Positions 9,314 to 18,807 of a stretch of DNA of 57,698 bases are shown piece by piece. A program made the translations under genes and the position numbers. Origin of the DNA: Nitrospirota bacterium (GTDB taxonomy: Bacteria; Nitrospirota; Thermodesulfovibrionia; Thermodesulfovibrionales; UBA6898); contig JACRMT010000017.1 in assembly GCA_016214855.1 (NCBI GenBank), forward strand, positions 1 through 57,698, written 5' to 3'. The notes beneath the pieces were generated by a model. That model ran no database searches and was not told the DNA's origin. It saw nothing but the letters and a program-made list of their open reading frames with translations. Each line of letters opens with the position of its first letter. Within the stretch, counting starts at the first letter, position 1.

Positions 9314-12300
9314 TCATGAGACAGGCAGTGCCTGCCTCAAGGCATCAACAGCCTGATAGATATCCGCAAGCAGGGTCTCCGCATCCCGCTTCTTCATGTC
9401 GATCTCAAAACCGTCAGGCAGGAATTTCATGCGGCCCTGCCATGCCCCGTGCAGGTTAAAGACCATCTCCGGCTGAACAGGCGTGTCAGGGGAAAATACC
9501 ACTCTCACCCTGTCCTGGACCGACTGTATCTTCAGCGTCATAAGCTCCCGTGCTGCCAGTTTCAGCCTCATGACCGCAAGCAGATGGGATACTTCCTGCG
9601 GCGCCTGACCGAACCGGTCCCTCAGTTCCGCCGCAAGCTCCTCCATATTTTTTTCCGTTTTCAGGGATGAGATGCGGCGGTACAGGCCCATTCTGATCAT
9701 CACATCCTCAACATAGGTCTCGGGTATGAATGCCGAGATATTGAGGTCAATCACCGGATCTATCTCTTCCCTGATATCTTCGCCCCTGAGTTCGGCAACA
9801 GCCTTTTCAAGCATCTCGATATACAGGTCAAAGCCGATCTCATGGATATGACCTGACTGCTCAGGCCCAAAGATATTTCCGGCTCCGCGGATCTCGAGGT
9901 CCTTCATCGCAAGCCTGAATCCTGCGCCGAGATAACTCATCTCCTGCAGGGCCTGGAGCCGCTTCTTGGCCTCGTCGCTCATCAGCGATTCTCCGGGGAT
10001 GATGCAGAAGGCATATCCTCTGAGGTTGCCTCTTCCGACCCTTCCCCTGAGCTGATACAGATCGGCCAGCCCCATCTTGTCAGCCCTGTTGATGATGATC
10101 GTGTTCGCCCTGGGGATATCCAGCCCTGATCCGATAATGGATGTCGAGAGCAGGATATTGATATCCATCTCAAAGAACCGGTGCATGATATCCTCAAGCT
10201 CCCTGTCCGGCATCTGTCCGTGCGCAATGGCAAGCCGTGCCTCAGGTACAAGCATCTGAATGCGCTGGCCTATCTTGTAGATATCGCTGATCCTGTTATG
10301 CACGAAAAAGACCTGCCCGTTCCGCTCGAGTTCCCTGCTTACGGCATCCTTTATCAGCTTCTCATCATATATCGTCACGGTCGTCCTGACCGCAAGCCTC
10401 TCCTCAGGCGGTGTTTCGATCACACTGATCTCACGGATGCCGGAGAGCGCCATATGGAGGGTGCGCGGAATGGGCGTTGCGGTCATGTTCAGCACATCCA
10501 CACTGCGCGCAAGCTCCTTGATCCTCTCCTTCTGGCCGACGCCGAATTTGTGTTCTTCGTCAACGACCAGGAGGCCGAGAGCGTTGAATGCGAGTTTTTT
10601 GGAAAGAAGGGCATGCGTGCCAATCACAATATCCACTTCTCCGGAAGAGATCGCCTTCATGGTGTCATTGATCTCCTTGCGCGACCTGAACCTGCTGACA
10701 TGGTCGATCCTGATCGGAAATCCGGAAAACCTTTCCCTGAAATTGCGATAGTGCTGCTCTGCAAGGATCGTCGTCGGCACCAGCACTGCCACCTGCCGGT
10801 TATCGTACACTGCCTTGAATGCAGCGCGCATTGCCACCTCGGTCTTGCCGTACCCCACATCTCCGCAGAGGAGCCTGTCCATCGGTTTTTCCGACTCCAT
10901 ATCCCGTTTGATATCGGCTATGGCGGTCAGCTGATCAGGAGTCTCTTCATACGGGAAAAAGCCGTCAAACTCCCGGTGGAGCTCAGTGTCAGGGGTAAAG
11001 GTAAAACCGCGGGCGACCTTCCTGCCCGCATAAAGAGCAACAAGTTTTTCGGCCAGTTCATGGACCCTTTTCCGGGCCCGCTCTTTTTTCTTTTCCCAGG
11101 TCTTTCCGCCCAGCTTGTCCATGTTCGGGACAACGCCCTCTTCTGAACGGTATTTGGAGAGCGCCTCGATGTTCTGGATAGGGATGTAAAGTCTGCCGTC
11201 CTGATACTCAAGCTGCATCAGCTCAAGTTCTGTCGAGCCGCTCTGCCTTCTGACGATGCCGGAGAATTTGCCTACGCCGTGGTCACGATGAACAACAAAA
11301 TCGCCCGGCACTATATCATCGAGTGAGGCGAGAAGATTTGCGACCTTGGACCGCTTCTGCTGGCGATACACGCGGCGCTCGCCAAAGATCTCCCGTTCGG
11401 TGAGGATAAGCAGCCCTTCAACATGAAGACCGGAAGACAGCCTGCCTTCCGTAACCGAAAGCCTGCCCTCAAATGCAGCCAGTTCCTGCAAGGCAACACG
11501 CGGCAGGCCGATCTCCTGCTCCCTGAAAAGATCGCGCAGCCTTTCTGCCTGACCCTCGGAAGGCAGTATGATCATCACTCTCTGTTCCTTCGCGATCCCT
11601 GCAATGATCCCGGGCAAAGACTCGAGGCTCTTCCGCTCCTCCGGCAGGATACCAAGACCGCTCACCGAAACAAGTCCTGCATCGACCTGACGCATGACCG
11701 GCAGATCTGCCTCAGGAGCTTCGTCCGGCAGGACCCCTGCTTCAAAGGAATACCGGGAGAGGAATGTTGTCTGTTGGGGAAGAGCCTCTTTCTGATCAGG
11801 CGAAAAGAGACAGTACCAGCGCCTGTCACCGGCAATATCCTTGAATCCCCAGCTCAGTTCAGGCTCCTGCGCAGGAAAGATGGTAATATCGTCAACGTCT
11901 TTGATTGACTTCTGGCTTTCGAGATCGAACATCCTCAGCTGCTCAATCTCGTCGCCGAAGAACTCAATGCGGACAGGATATTCTGACGTTGAAGGAAACA
12001 CGTCGATGATCCATCCCCGCTGACTGTATTGCCCCTTCTCCGTTACCATGGAGGCAGTCCGGTATCCAAGGTCTATAAGAGCCTGTTCAAAGGCCTGCCG
12101 GTCCTGCTGCGCCTTAAGCCTTACCCTGAGCAGCTGCTCATCCAGCAGTTCCCGGTCCCAAAACCCTGCATGCAGGTTCTGAAACGATGTGACAAGGGAA
12201 TCCTCCGGCTTCAGGCTGAGGATGATCCCGGCACGCTCACCGGCAAACTCAGGCCCCTCTGCCTCAGGCATGAAGAGCACCTTCCTGCTGAAACAATCAA

Positions 12301-12604
12301 CACCCTCCCCTTCATCCCCTCCCCTCAAGGGAGGGGCAGTATTATTACCCTCTCCCGCCGTGGGAGAGGGCGAGGGTGAGGGGAATGCATTTATGAACTC
12401 CTTCTTTATCAGAAATAACTGCGCGTAGAAATCAATATCCTTTTTCAGTGCCTCTGCGCTCTGGCTGTCCTTCTCGATAGCAACAAAGGGGCCGGGCGCA
12501 AGGGCAAGCAGAAGCGCAGCAGATGATCCGGTGAGATTATAGACGCGGGCATTCCCCTCAAGGAAAGGCAGGAATCTCTTGTTCAGCAATGAATGGAGGT
12601 TCAA
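9314..12604 (-). CDS. mfd: Transcription-repair coupling factor Mfd
   Basis: 1096 residues, close to the family norm. It displaces stalled RNA polymerase and recruits UvrA. An N-terminal UvrB-like module is followed by the RNA-polymerase-interaction domain (DFVVHRDHGVGKFSGI) and a RecG-like translocase: LCGDVGYGKTEVAMRA, VVDEEHKFGV, TATPIPRTLHMAL and QLRGRVGRG. A C-terminal TRCF domain ends the protein. Residues about 73-101 are encoded by a palindromic repeat inserted in frame (12299-12388). They form a Pro/Ser/Gly-rich loop that is not part of the fold. The start appears to be TTG at 12604, 5 nt after the rfaE2 stop, without a clear Shine-Dalgarno; a different start is possible. Confidence 0.95.
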   Translation of the reverse strand: MNLHSLLNKRFLPFLEGNARVYNLTGSSAALLLALAPGPFVAIEKDSQSAEALKKDIDFYAQLFLIKKEFINAFPSPSPSPTAGEGNNTAPPLRGGDEGEGVDCFSRKVLFMPEAEGPEFAGERAGIILSLKPEDSLVTSFQNLHAGFWDRELLDEQLLRVRLKAQQDRQAFEQALIDLGYRTASMVTEKGQYSQRGWIIDVFPSTSEYPVRIEFFGDEIEQLRMFDLESQKSIKDVDDITIFPAQEPELSWGFKDIAGDRRWYCLFSPDQKEALPQQTTFLSRYSFEAGVLPDEAPEADLPVMRQVDAGLVSVSGLGILPEERKSLESLPGIIAGIAKEQRVMIILPSEGQAERLRDLFREQEIGLPRVALQELAAFEGRLSVTEGRLSSGLHVEGLLILTEREIFGERRVYRQQKRSKVANLLASLDDIVPGDFVVHRDHGVGKFSGIVRRQSGSTELELMQLEYQDGRLYIPIQNIEALSKYRSEEGVVPNMDKLGGKTWEKKKERARKRVHELAEKLVALYAGRKVARGFTFTPDTELHREFDGFFPYEETPDQLTAIADIKRDMESEKPMDRLLCGDVGYGKTEVAMRAAFKAVYDNRQVAVLVPTTILAEQHYRNFRERFSGFPIRIDHVSRFRSRKEINDTMKAISSGEVDIVIGTHALLSKKLAFNALGLLVVDEEHKFGVGQKERIKELARSVDVLNMTATPIPRTLHMALSGIREISVIETPPEERLAVRTTVTIYDEKLIKDAVSRELERNGQVFFVHNRISDIYKIGQRIQMLVPEARLAIAHGQMPDRELEDIMHRFFEMDINILLSTSIIGSGLDIPRANTIIINRADKMGLADLYQLRGRVGRGNLRGYAFCIIPGESLMSDEAKKRLQALQEMSYLGAGFRLAMKDLEIRGAGNIFGPEQSGHIHEIGFDLYIEMLEKAVAELRGEDIREEIDPVIDLNISAFIPETYVEDVMIRMGLYRRISSLKTEKNMEELAAELRDRFGQAPQEVSHLLAVMRLKLAARELMTLKIQSVQDRVRVVFSPDTPVQPEMVFNLHGAWQGRMKFLPDGFEIDMKKRDAETLLADIYQAVDALRQALPVS
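12303..12382. repeat. GC-rich palindromic repeat inside mfd
   Basis: Two hairpins, CCCCTCCCCTCAAGGGAGGGG and CCCTCTCCCGCCGTGGGAGAGGG, lie between C-rich and G-rich flanks that partly pair. The repeat lies wholly inside the mfd reading frame and preserves it. It is related in design, though not identical, to the elements at 13171, 30241, 41054, 42714 and 43782. Confidence 0.8.
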
Positions 12605-12609
12605 GGATG

Positions 12610-13068
12610 CTACGCTGACTCTAAGATCTTCTCTATGATCCGGGTGGTTGAAAGCCCTCTGACATAAGGAAGGCTGCGGGTCTCTTTTGCAATGTCCGAG
12701 CCGACGATATCCTCAGGCTTCCAGTCACCGCCTTTCACGAGTACATCAGGCATCACTGCCCTGATAAGATTGTACGGCGTCTTCTCGCGGAAGATCACGA
12801 CATGATCGACTGAAGCAAGGCCCGAGAGGACCTCTGCCCTGTTCTTTTCGGAATTGACCGGTCTGCCCGGCTTGATGCCGGAAACAGACGCATCAGAATT
12901 AAGCCCGACAATAAGGACATCGCCCAGCTTCTTCGCCTGCTTCAGATACCGCACATGACCGGCATGAAGGATATCAAAACAGCCGTTCGTAAAGACGATC
13001 TTCCTGCCGTCCTTCCTGAGCCTGTCGCAAATCTTTTTTATGCCCTGCCTGTCCTGTATTTTTTTCAT
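12610..13068 (-). CDS. rfaE2: D-glycero-beta-D-manno-heptose 1-phosphate adenylyltransferase
   Basis: 152 residues from ATG 13068. It is a nucleotidyltransferase with TNGCFDILHAGHVRYL containing the HxGH active site, then VGLNSDASV and VKGGDWKPEDIVG. It makes ADP-heptose for the lipopolysaccharide inner core and is the separate C-terminal half of HldE, without the kinase domain. ATG 13068 has GAGGA five nt upstream. An in-frame ATG at 13089 would start inside repeat DNA and is less likely. mfd follows after 5 nt, and the operon continues from dxr. Confidence 0.9.
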   Translation of the reverse strand: MKKIQDRQGIKKICDRLRKDGRKIVFTNGCFDILHAGHVRYLKQAKKLGDVLIVGLNSDASVSGIKPGRPVNSEKNRAEVLSGLASVDHVVIFREKTPYNLIRAVMPDVLVKGGDWKPEDIVGSDIAKETRSLPYVRGLSTTRIIEKILESA

Positions 13069-13082
13069 GGAGTCCTCAAGGT

Positions 13083-13268
13083 GTTGCAATGGTTTTCTTC
13101 ACCCCCCCTCCTTACCAAGAAGAGGGTTCGATTCCTTCCGCTGTCGCCAAAAGTTGCAATGGTTTTCTTCAACTCCCCTCCTTACCAAGGAGGGGTTGGG
13201 GGAGGTTATGACAAAATGCCTATTCAAACCCCACCTCGCCTCCCCTTGGTAAGGGGAGGGATAACCCC
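13083..13268. repeat. Palindromic repeat cluster upstream of rfaE2
   Basis: A 38-nt direct repeat beginning GTTGCAATGGTTTTCTTC occurs at 13083-13120 and 13153-13190. The second copy runs into a full two-hairpin element (13171-13268): CCCCTCCTTACCAAGGAGGGG and CCTCCCCTTGGTAAGGGGAGG. The first copy is truncated. The cluster occupies most of the rfaE2-Nudix gap (13069-13330). Confidence 0.8.
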
Positions 13269-13330
13269 ACTCGGGATGAATAGAGAAGTCACGCTGACCC
13301 TCTCTGAAATTATCTGCCATAGCGGCAGAA

Positions 13331-13777
13331 CTATGCCTGCATCTCCTTCAGCCTGGCGAATGCCTTCTCCAGGATCGAACGGTCGCCCCGGTAGCTGATC
13401 CTTTCAAAGGCACTGTCAAATGAAACCCATTCAGCCATTTCAACCTCTGCATCATGGTCTGAGGTCTCGCCCTTCACATACTCCATGAGATAAAAAGAGA
13501 CCGACTTCCTGCATTTCGTATTCTCATCTTTGATATAGTACCAGTAGCTGATGTCTCCCAGTTTATCTACGATCCTGCCGGTCAGACCTGTCTCTTCCCT
13601 GACCTCCCTGACCGCAGTCATCTCAGGCGTTTCTCCCTTATCAATAATGCCCTTTGGCAGGCACCAGGTCTTGCCGCCTTTGACAGAGACCAGGGCGATT
13701 TCAGTGCCGCCCGGGGTCCTCCTGAAGATTACCCCTCCGGCAGATGTCTGCTTGATCAGCGAAGCGGGTTTTATCAT
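13331..13777 (-). CDS. Nudix hydrolase
   Basis: 148 residues with a perfect Nudix box: GIIDKGETPEMTAVREV followed by REETGL, fitting GX5EX7REUXEEXGU. The start SAGGVIFRR and the LPKG before the box resemble Ap4A/NUDT2-type diphosphohydrolases, but the substrate cannot be fixed from sequence. The ATG overlaps the stop of the upstream ybgC by 4 nt (ATGA), so the two are translationally coupled. Part of the dxr-rseP-ybgC-nudix run. Confidence 0.9.
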   Translation of the reverse strand: MIKPASLIKQTSAGGVIFRRTPGGTEIALVSVKGGKTWCLPKGIIDKGETPEMTAVREVREETGLTGRIVDKLGDISYWYYIKDENTKCRKSVSFYLMEYVKGETSDHDAEVEMAEWVSFDSAFERISYRGDRSILEKAFARLKEMQA

Positions 13778-14181
13778 CCCTGACCCTCTTCGCTTACCGC
13801 CTGCATAATGTCCTGCCGCAGCCGCAAAGGTTTCATCGCCGGGTTCACACAGCCGAGCTTCACAACTGCCTGCACCAGACGTTCGTTGGTTGCATCGCGC
13901 CTGATCTCATGCCTGAAGCTTATGGATGCAGGACCGACCCGGTCAACAACGGTCTCTATGGCAAGGACATCGCCGTATCTTCCCGGTGAAAGGTATTTCA
14001 GGGATGCCTCGGCAACGACAAAAAAGATCTTGTCGTCAATAAGCTGCTTCATGCTTATGCCCTTTGATTCAAGGAACTCGGTCCGGGCCCGCTCGCAGTA
14101 TTTCAGATAGTTCGCATAATAGACGACATTGCCGCAGTCAGTATCTTCATAATAGATCCTGATCCTGAGAATATGGGCCAT
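13774..14181 (-). CDS. ybgC: YbgC/FadM-type acyl-CoA thioesterase
   Basis: 135-residue single hotdog-fold protein. The family motif IYYEDTDCGNVVYYANYLKY carries the catalytic Asp, followed by ERARTEFLES. It hydrolyses acyl-CoA or acyl-ACP; in Proteobacteria YbgC belongs to the Tol-Pal cluster and phospholipid metabolism, but no tol gene is seen here. It starts 2 nt after the rseP stop and overlaps the Nudix gene by 4 nt. Confidence 0.88.
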   Translation of the reverse strand: MAHILRIRIYYEDTDCGNVVYYANYLKYCERARTEFLESKGISMKQLIDDKIFFVVAEASLKYLSPGRYGDVLAIETVVDRVGPASISFRHEIRRDATNERLVQAVVKLGCVNPAMKPLRLRQDIMQAVSEEGQG

Positions 14182-14183
14182 GC

Positions 14184-15263
14184 TCAGAACGTCTTCCCGG
14201 TAATAAGCCTGACAATATCATTGTAAAAGGCAAAGGCCATAAGACTGAGCAGCAATACCAGCCCGATCTTCTGGGAGATGATGATCACCTTGTCGCTGAG
14301 CGGCTTTCTCCTGATCGCTTCAATGCCCATAAAAAGGATATGCCCGCCGTCGAGCACCGGGATCGGCAGCAGGTTCAGCACGCCCAGATTGATACTGATA
14401 ACAGCCATAAAGGTGAAGAAACTCATCGCCCCGTGGCTCGCCTGCTGGCCTGCCATCTGAAATATCATGATCGGGCCGCCGATCGTGTCGGCAGGAATGA
14501 TCCGCTGAACCAGCTTCACCATCGAAACCAGGGTCAGCACAGAAATATCCCATGTCCGAGAAACAGCAAGGGAAAAGGCGTTGACAATGCCTGTCTGCTT
14601 CACCTCAGTCCTGCCCGAAGGGGTTATCCCGATCAGGCCGACCTCTTTATCCTCGCCGAAAAGGTTCTTGACCACCTTCTTCTCCGGCCGCACCATAAGG
14701 GTAAGGATGCTTCCGCCTCTGTCGATTTTGATGGCCAGCTCTCTACCCGGCTGCTCATGGATCATCTCTGTCATCTCATCCCATCTGATGATCTGCCTTC
14801 CATCGACCTCAATGACCCGGTCCCCTTTCATGATCCCCTGCTGTGCAGCAGGAGAATTGGGCGTGATATCACCGACCTCGGCGAGCATGTACGGCACACC
14901 GTTCATGAACACCAGAAAGAAGATCAGCACGGCAAAACAGAGGTTGAAGAACGGCCCGGAAAAAACAACGGAAAACCGTTTCCAGATCGGCTGAGAATTG
15001 TACGCCCGGTGTTTTTCTTCTTCAGGAATAACCTCCTCCTCTTCAGGCGTGTCGGACTGGCCTAACATCTTCACATACCCGCCAAGAGGAAATGCGGAGA
15101 GAAGGTATTCTGTCTCGCCGTATTTCTTGCCGATCAGTTTCGGACCGAAACCCAAAGAGAATTTCAGCACCTTTATGCCAAGGGACTTTGCAAAGATAAA
15201 GTGGCCAAGCTCATGCACAAAGATGAGTATGCCTAACAGTACTGCCGCGTATACGAGCATCAT
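14184..15263 (-). CDS. rseP: Site-2 intramembrane zinc protease RseP
   Basis: 359 residues, a single-PDZ version of the family. The first membrane helix carries the zinc motif HELGH (about 18-22) with FIFAKSLGIKV after it. The central PDZ domain contains GIMKGDRVIEVDGRQI. The third zinc ligand lies in NLLPIPVLDGGH (LDG motif). It cleaves transmembrane anti-sigma factors and signal-peptide remnants in the inner membrane. ATG overlaps the dxr TGA (ATGATG), so translation is coupled. dxr-rseP adjacency is common in bacteria. Confidence 0.95.
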   Translation of the reverse strand: MMLVYAAVLLGILIFVHELGHFIFAKSLGIKVLKFSLGFGPKLIGKKYGETEYLLSAFPLGGYVKMLGQSDTPEEEEVIPEEEKHRAYNSQPIWKRFSVVFSGPFFNLCFAVLIFFLVFMNGVPYMLAEVGDITPNSPAAQQGIMKGDRVIEVDGRQIIRWDEMTEMIHEQPGRELAIKIDRGGSILTLMVRPEKKVVKNLFGEDKEVGLIGITPSGRTEVKQTGIVNAFSLAVSRTWDISVLTLVSMVKLVQRIIPADTIGGPIMIFQMAGQQASHGAMSFFTFMAVISINLGVLNLLPIPVLDGGHILFMGIEAIRRKPLSDKVIIISQKIGLVLLLSLMAFAFYNDIVRLITGKTF

Positions 15264-16414
15264 TTTTGTATCTCCTTAATAGAAGACCCGGCGGTAAGCC
15301 GGGCCCATCGGTCTGCCGCTATCACCCCATCAAGCGAGGGATGCAGAATTACTGCATGCTCCTTGACGGTCTTTCTGATGATCGCGGGAATATCGTTAAA
15401 TCCTATGTTCCTGTCGAGAAACGCATGCACAGCCACCTCGTTGGCGGCATTGAGCACGGCAGGCATGGTCCCTCCCTGCCGTATTGCTTCGTACGCATAT
15501 GTAAGGCAGGGGAAGCTGTCGTGATCAGGTTTTTTGAACGTAAGCGATCCGAGCCGGTCAAGCTCAAGCCCCTGCAGCGGGAGATCGAGCCGGTCAGGCC
15601 AGGAGAGCGCGTAAGCGATCGGTGCGCGCATGTCAGGCATGGACAGCTGGGCAAGAAAGGTCCTGTCCCTGAACTCTACCATCGAATGCACAATGCTCTG
15701 GGGATGGATCAGCACGTCAACATGGTCAGGGGAAAGATCAAAGAGCCAGCAGGCCTCGATAACTTCAAGCCCCTTGTTCATCAGCGTTGCAGAATCTATC
15801 GATATCTTCCTGCCCATGGACCAGTTCGGATGTTTAAGCGCATCCTCTGCAGTTATGTCGTCAAGCTCATCCTTTGCCTTGTTCACAAAAGGGCCGCCCG
15901 AAGCGGTCAGCACGATCCTCCTGACATCCTCTTTCCTGCGTCCTTCCAGGCACTGATAAACCGCTGAATGTTCACTGTCAACAGGGATGATCCTGACACC
16001 GTTCTTCTTTGCCTCAGCCATGACAATGCTGCCTGCCATAACAAGGGCCTCCTTGTTGGCAAGGCCGACATCCTTGCCTGCACGTATGGCAGTAAGGGTC
16101 GGCAGCAGTCCGGCAGCGCCGACAATGGCCGAGATCACGATGTCTGCGCTTTCGTAAGCAGCAGCCTGGTTGATGCCGTCAGGCCCGAAAAGGATCTTTG
16201 TATTGTTCACCCGCGCAGAAAGCTTTTCCGCCATCTTCTCGTCCTCAACAGCGACCACCTCGGGTTTGAATGCGCTGATCTGATCTTCAAGAAGGTCAAT
16301 GTTCCTGCCTGCTACAAGCGCAACTGCCCTGTAGTCTGAGCTGTTCCGGGAGATGACATCGAGAGTGCTCTGGCCGATCGAGCCGGTTGAACCGAGAATG
16401 GTGATGCGTTTCAT
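15260..16414 (-). CDS. dxr: 1-deoxy-D-xylulose 5-phosphate reductoisomerase
   Basis: 384 residues, normal length. The NADPH-binding start is ILGSTGSIGQSTLDVI. NKEALVMAG, the metal and substrate region PVDSEHSAVYQCLEG, SIDSATLMNKGLEVIEA and HPQSIVHSMVEF are all present. It performs the first committed step of the MEP isoprenoid pathway, which feeds UppS. A TATAAT sits about 10 nt before the ATG, suggesting a short leader now that the gene heads its operon. In many bacteria cdsA is immediately upstream; here cdsA lies 19 kb away across an accessory block. Confidence 0.96.
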   Translation of the reverse strand: MKRITILGSTGSIGQSTLDVISRNSSDYRAVALVAGRNIDLLEDQISAFKPEVVAVEDEKMAEKLSARVNNTKILFGPDGINQAAAYESADIVISAIVGAAGLLPTLTAIRAGKDVGLANKEALVMAGSIVMAEAKKNGVRIIPVDSEHSAVYQCLEGRRKEDVRRIVLTASGGPFVNKAKDELDDITAEDALKHPNWSMGRKISIDSATLMNKGLEVIEACWLFDLSPDHVDVLIHPQSIVHSMVEFRDRTFLAQLSMPDMRAPIAYALSWPDRLDLPLQGLELDRLGSLTFKKPDHDSFPCLTYAYEAIRQGGTMPAVLNAANEVAVHAFLDRNIGFNDIPAIIRKTVKEHAVILHPSLDGVIAADRWARLTAGSSIKEIQK

Positions 16415-16727
16415 ATAGCGGATATTATACTAAATGGGCACAGGTTTTATCCTTTCTCCTGCGGGAGCATGCGATACAGAAACGCCGCCAACGTGACTGC
16501 TGCCTCTGGTCTTTAATGCACATGTACCCTTCAGTTACAGATAGACAGTCACATGAAGCCCCTCCTTGCCAAGGACCAAAAGTAGGTGCTTTAAGCAGAA
16601 GTGGTTAATTTTCAGATACCCCTCCCGACCTCCCCTTGTAAAGGAGAGGTATAATGACCTTGACCGAAGCTTACCAGATTCCGTATCATAATCTTACAAA
16701 TATCTTACCTCTGAGGGAGATGCACAG
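16415..16727. other. Intergenic boundary region between dxr and vapB
   Basis: No gene is seen. It contains the divergent start regions of dxr and vapB. A worn copy of the C-rich two-hairpin repeat lies at about 16558-16652, with hairpins near CCTCCTTGCCAAGGA and CTCCCCTTGTAAAGGAGAG. This marks the left edge of the accessory block. I saw no integrase attachment duplication here. Confidence 0.6.
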
Positions 16728-16982
16728 GTGCAGACAACAAGACTGTCAAGTAAAGGCCAAATCATAATCCCCAAGGCATTGCGGATGCGGCATCACTGGG
16801 AACCGGGGCAGGAGCTTGTGGCTATCGATAGCGGAGACGGTATTCTTCTCAGGCCCACATCACCCTTCCCCGAAACTTCCCTGAAAGCCGTGGCCGCGTG
16901 CCTTCCCTACACAGGCAAGGCCAAGACCCTGGAAGAAATGGATGAGGCAATCAGGAAAGGCGCCAGAGATGACCGGCGTTGA
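16728..16982 (+). CDS. vapB: VapB-type antitoxin, AbrB/MazE DNA-binding fold
   Basis: 84 residues. The N-terminal swapped-hairpin AbrB domain is clear (TTRLSSKGQIIIPKALR, then GDGILLRP). The C-terminal tail (EEMDEAIRKGARD) should bind and block the toxin. The start is GTG 16728, preceded by GAGGGAGA at good spacing; the nearby ATG at 16720 is out of frame. The gene overlaps vapC by 14 nt. Such pairs autoregulate their promoter. Confidence 0.88.
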   Translation: MQTTRLSSKGQIIIPKALRMRHHWEPGQELVAIDSGDGILLRPTSPFPETSLKAVAACLPYTGKAKTLEEMDEAIRKGARDDRR

Positions 16983-17358
16983 CACCAATATCATTGTCCG
17001 CCTGCTGACCGCTGACGATCCTTCCCAGTCCGCAAAAGCACGCGCCCTGTTCAAGAACCACGATATATTCATATCAGACACGGTCATGCTCGAAACCGAA
17101 TGGGTTCTGCGGTATGCATATGGTTTTGAGCCGGCTGCCATACAGAAAGCGTTCTTCGACCTCTGCGGCCTGCCCAATGTGGTGCTGCCCCAGCCTCACC
17201 GCATGCTGAACGCTCTTCGATGGTTCTCAGAAGGTATGGACTTTGCCGATGCCCTGCATCTTGCTGCAAGTCAGGACTGCCGCACATTCGTCACCTTCGA
17301 CCAAAAGATGGCCAAGAGAGCGAAAGGCCTCGGTGACTGCAGTGTAAGAGAAGCATAA
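16969..17358 (+). CDS. vapC: VapC-type PIN-domain ribonuclease toxin
   Basis: 129 residues from ATG 16969. PIN catalytic acids are visible: Asp in GVDTNIIVRLL, Glu in MLETEWVL, Asp in DFADALHLA and Asp in TFDQKM. VapC toxins cleave tRNA or rRNA; the target here is unknown. I chose ATG 16969 over an upstream in-frame ATG at 16942 because MTGVDTN is the usual PIN start. Overlap with the antitoxin indicates coupled translation. Confidence 0.88.
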   Translation: MTGVDTNIIVRLLTADDPSQSAKARALFKNHDIFISDTVMLETEWVLRYAYGFEPAAIQKAFFDLCGLPNVVLPQPHRMLNALRWFSEGMDFADALHLAASQDCRTFVTFDQKMAKRAKGLGDCSVREA

Positions 17359-17387
17359 AGAGGGAACCGGCAAAACCAACTTTCAAC

Positions 17388-17837
17388 CTAATGGGGATGC
17401 TTATGCCTGCGCATGATCAGACCTGCATATCTATTCAGGAAATGTCTGCGGGGAAGAAAAGAGAGGACAGGCGGTTTTCGCATGCCGATCCGCTCCAGGA
17501 GTTCGGAGATCTCCGGGTCGTCTCCAAAAGAAAGCCCCCTCCGGAGAACTTCAAGACAGTCGGTCTTGCGTTCAGCCTTCAGGAAGACCTTCCCCAGATT
17601 GCGATAGTGAAGAGGATTGCCTGGGTCCTGCTCTATGGCCTCACGGCAAAGCGTTACAGCCTCTGATATTCTTCCTCTCTCGGTCGCAATGCAGAGGCCA
17701 AGACATGATTTAATGACCGGCGTCTTTTCGATGTTGTATGCTTTTTCAAAACAGGCAAGAGCAGTCAGGAAATTGCCGGTCCGCAGACAGGTCAATCCCT
17801 TTTCAAGCAGTTCATTCGCATCATTACAGGCGTTCAT
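17388..17837 (-). CDS. Small TPR-repeat protein
   Basis: 149 residues made largely of tetratricopeptide repeats. One repeat is GLTCLRTGNFLTALACFEKA, another contains GRISEAVTLCREAIEQDPGN, and a third PLHYRNLGKVFLKAERKTDC. The C-terminus is basic (RRHFLNRY, RRHKHPH). No signal peptide is visible. TPR units mediate protein contacts; the partner is unknown. A TATAAT lies about 12 nt upstream of the ATG. It is convergent with vapC and precedes the distal end of the CRISPR array. Confidence 0.7.
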   Translation of the reverse strand: MNACNDANELLEKGLTCLRTGNFLTALACFEKAYNIEKTPVIKSCLGLCIATERGRISEAVTLCREAIEQDPGNPLHYRNLGKVFLKAERKTDCLEVLRRGLSFGDDPEISELLERIGMRKPPVLSFLPRRHFLNRYAGLIMRRHKHPH

Positions 17838-17909
17838 TCGACATCTCTATTATAGTACACGTCAACAGTTTAGACCACAGGCAAATTTTCATATATTCGC
17901 ACAAGTAAT

Positions 17910-17929
17910 GGGATCGCCCTGACGATCCC
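17910..17929. other. 7-bp hairpin distal to the CRISPR array
   Basis: GGGATCG (17910-17916) and CGATCCC (17923-17929) form a perfect stem with a 6-nt loop. On the minus strand it lies 9 nt past the last repeat. No T-run follows, so its use as a terminator of the crRNA precursor is uncertain. Confidence 0.4.
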
Positions 17930-17938
17930 ACATGAAAA

Positions 17939-18507
<569 letters not shown>

Positions 18508-18798
18508 TCAAATGAATAAAGGGCCTTCCTGATCGAACGGCTTATTTGCACCAACATGCTCAACTTTGTGCTTCCAGTTCGATCCAAGATAATAAAATCT
18601 CAGGCTGTCCTTCTCCTTGCTTATCTCAGATTCCAGTCGCTCCTTCAGCACAGTCCATTGCGCAGGATCAACAATACATTCAAACACCGACTTTTGCACC
18701 CTCTGCCCGAAGTCCTCACACGCCCGCGCAACTCTTCGGAGACGGCGCTGACCTCCATCATCAGACGTAGCCACATCATAACTGACTATCACAAACAT
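18508..18798 (-). CDS. cas2: CRISPR adaptation protein Cas2
   Basis: 96 residues with the ferredoxin-like Cas2 fold. MFVIVSYDVAT carries the conserved Asp, and the RRVARACEDFGQRVQKSVFE stretch is typical of type I-C Cas2. With Cas1 it forms the spacer-integration complex. GAGGGG precedes the ATG by about 6 nt. cas1 ends 9 nt upstream. The leader and array follow directly. Confidence 0.95.
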   Translation of the reverse strand: MFVIVSYDVATSDDGGQRRLRRVARACEDFGQRVQKSVFECIVDPAQWTVLKERLESEISKEKDSLRFYYLGSNWKHKVEHVGANKPFDQEGPLFI

Positions 18799-18807
18799 AG
18801 TGTCCCC

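Noticed and set aside
10181-11146. Long plus-strand frame opposite mfd (321 residues)
   Set aside because: It mirrors codon bias of the well-supported mfd; His/Arg-rich composition is typical of an antisense shadow.
17910-17929. Hairpin after the array as an intrinsic terminator
   Set aside because: No T-run follows on the minus strand, so I list it only as an inverted repeat.
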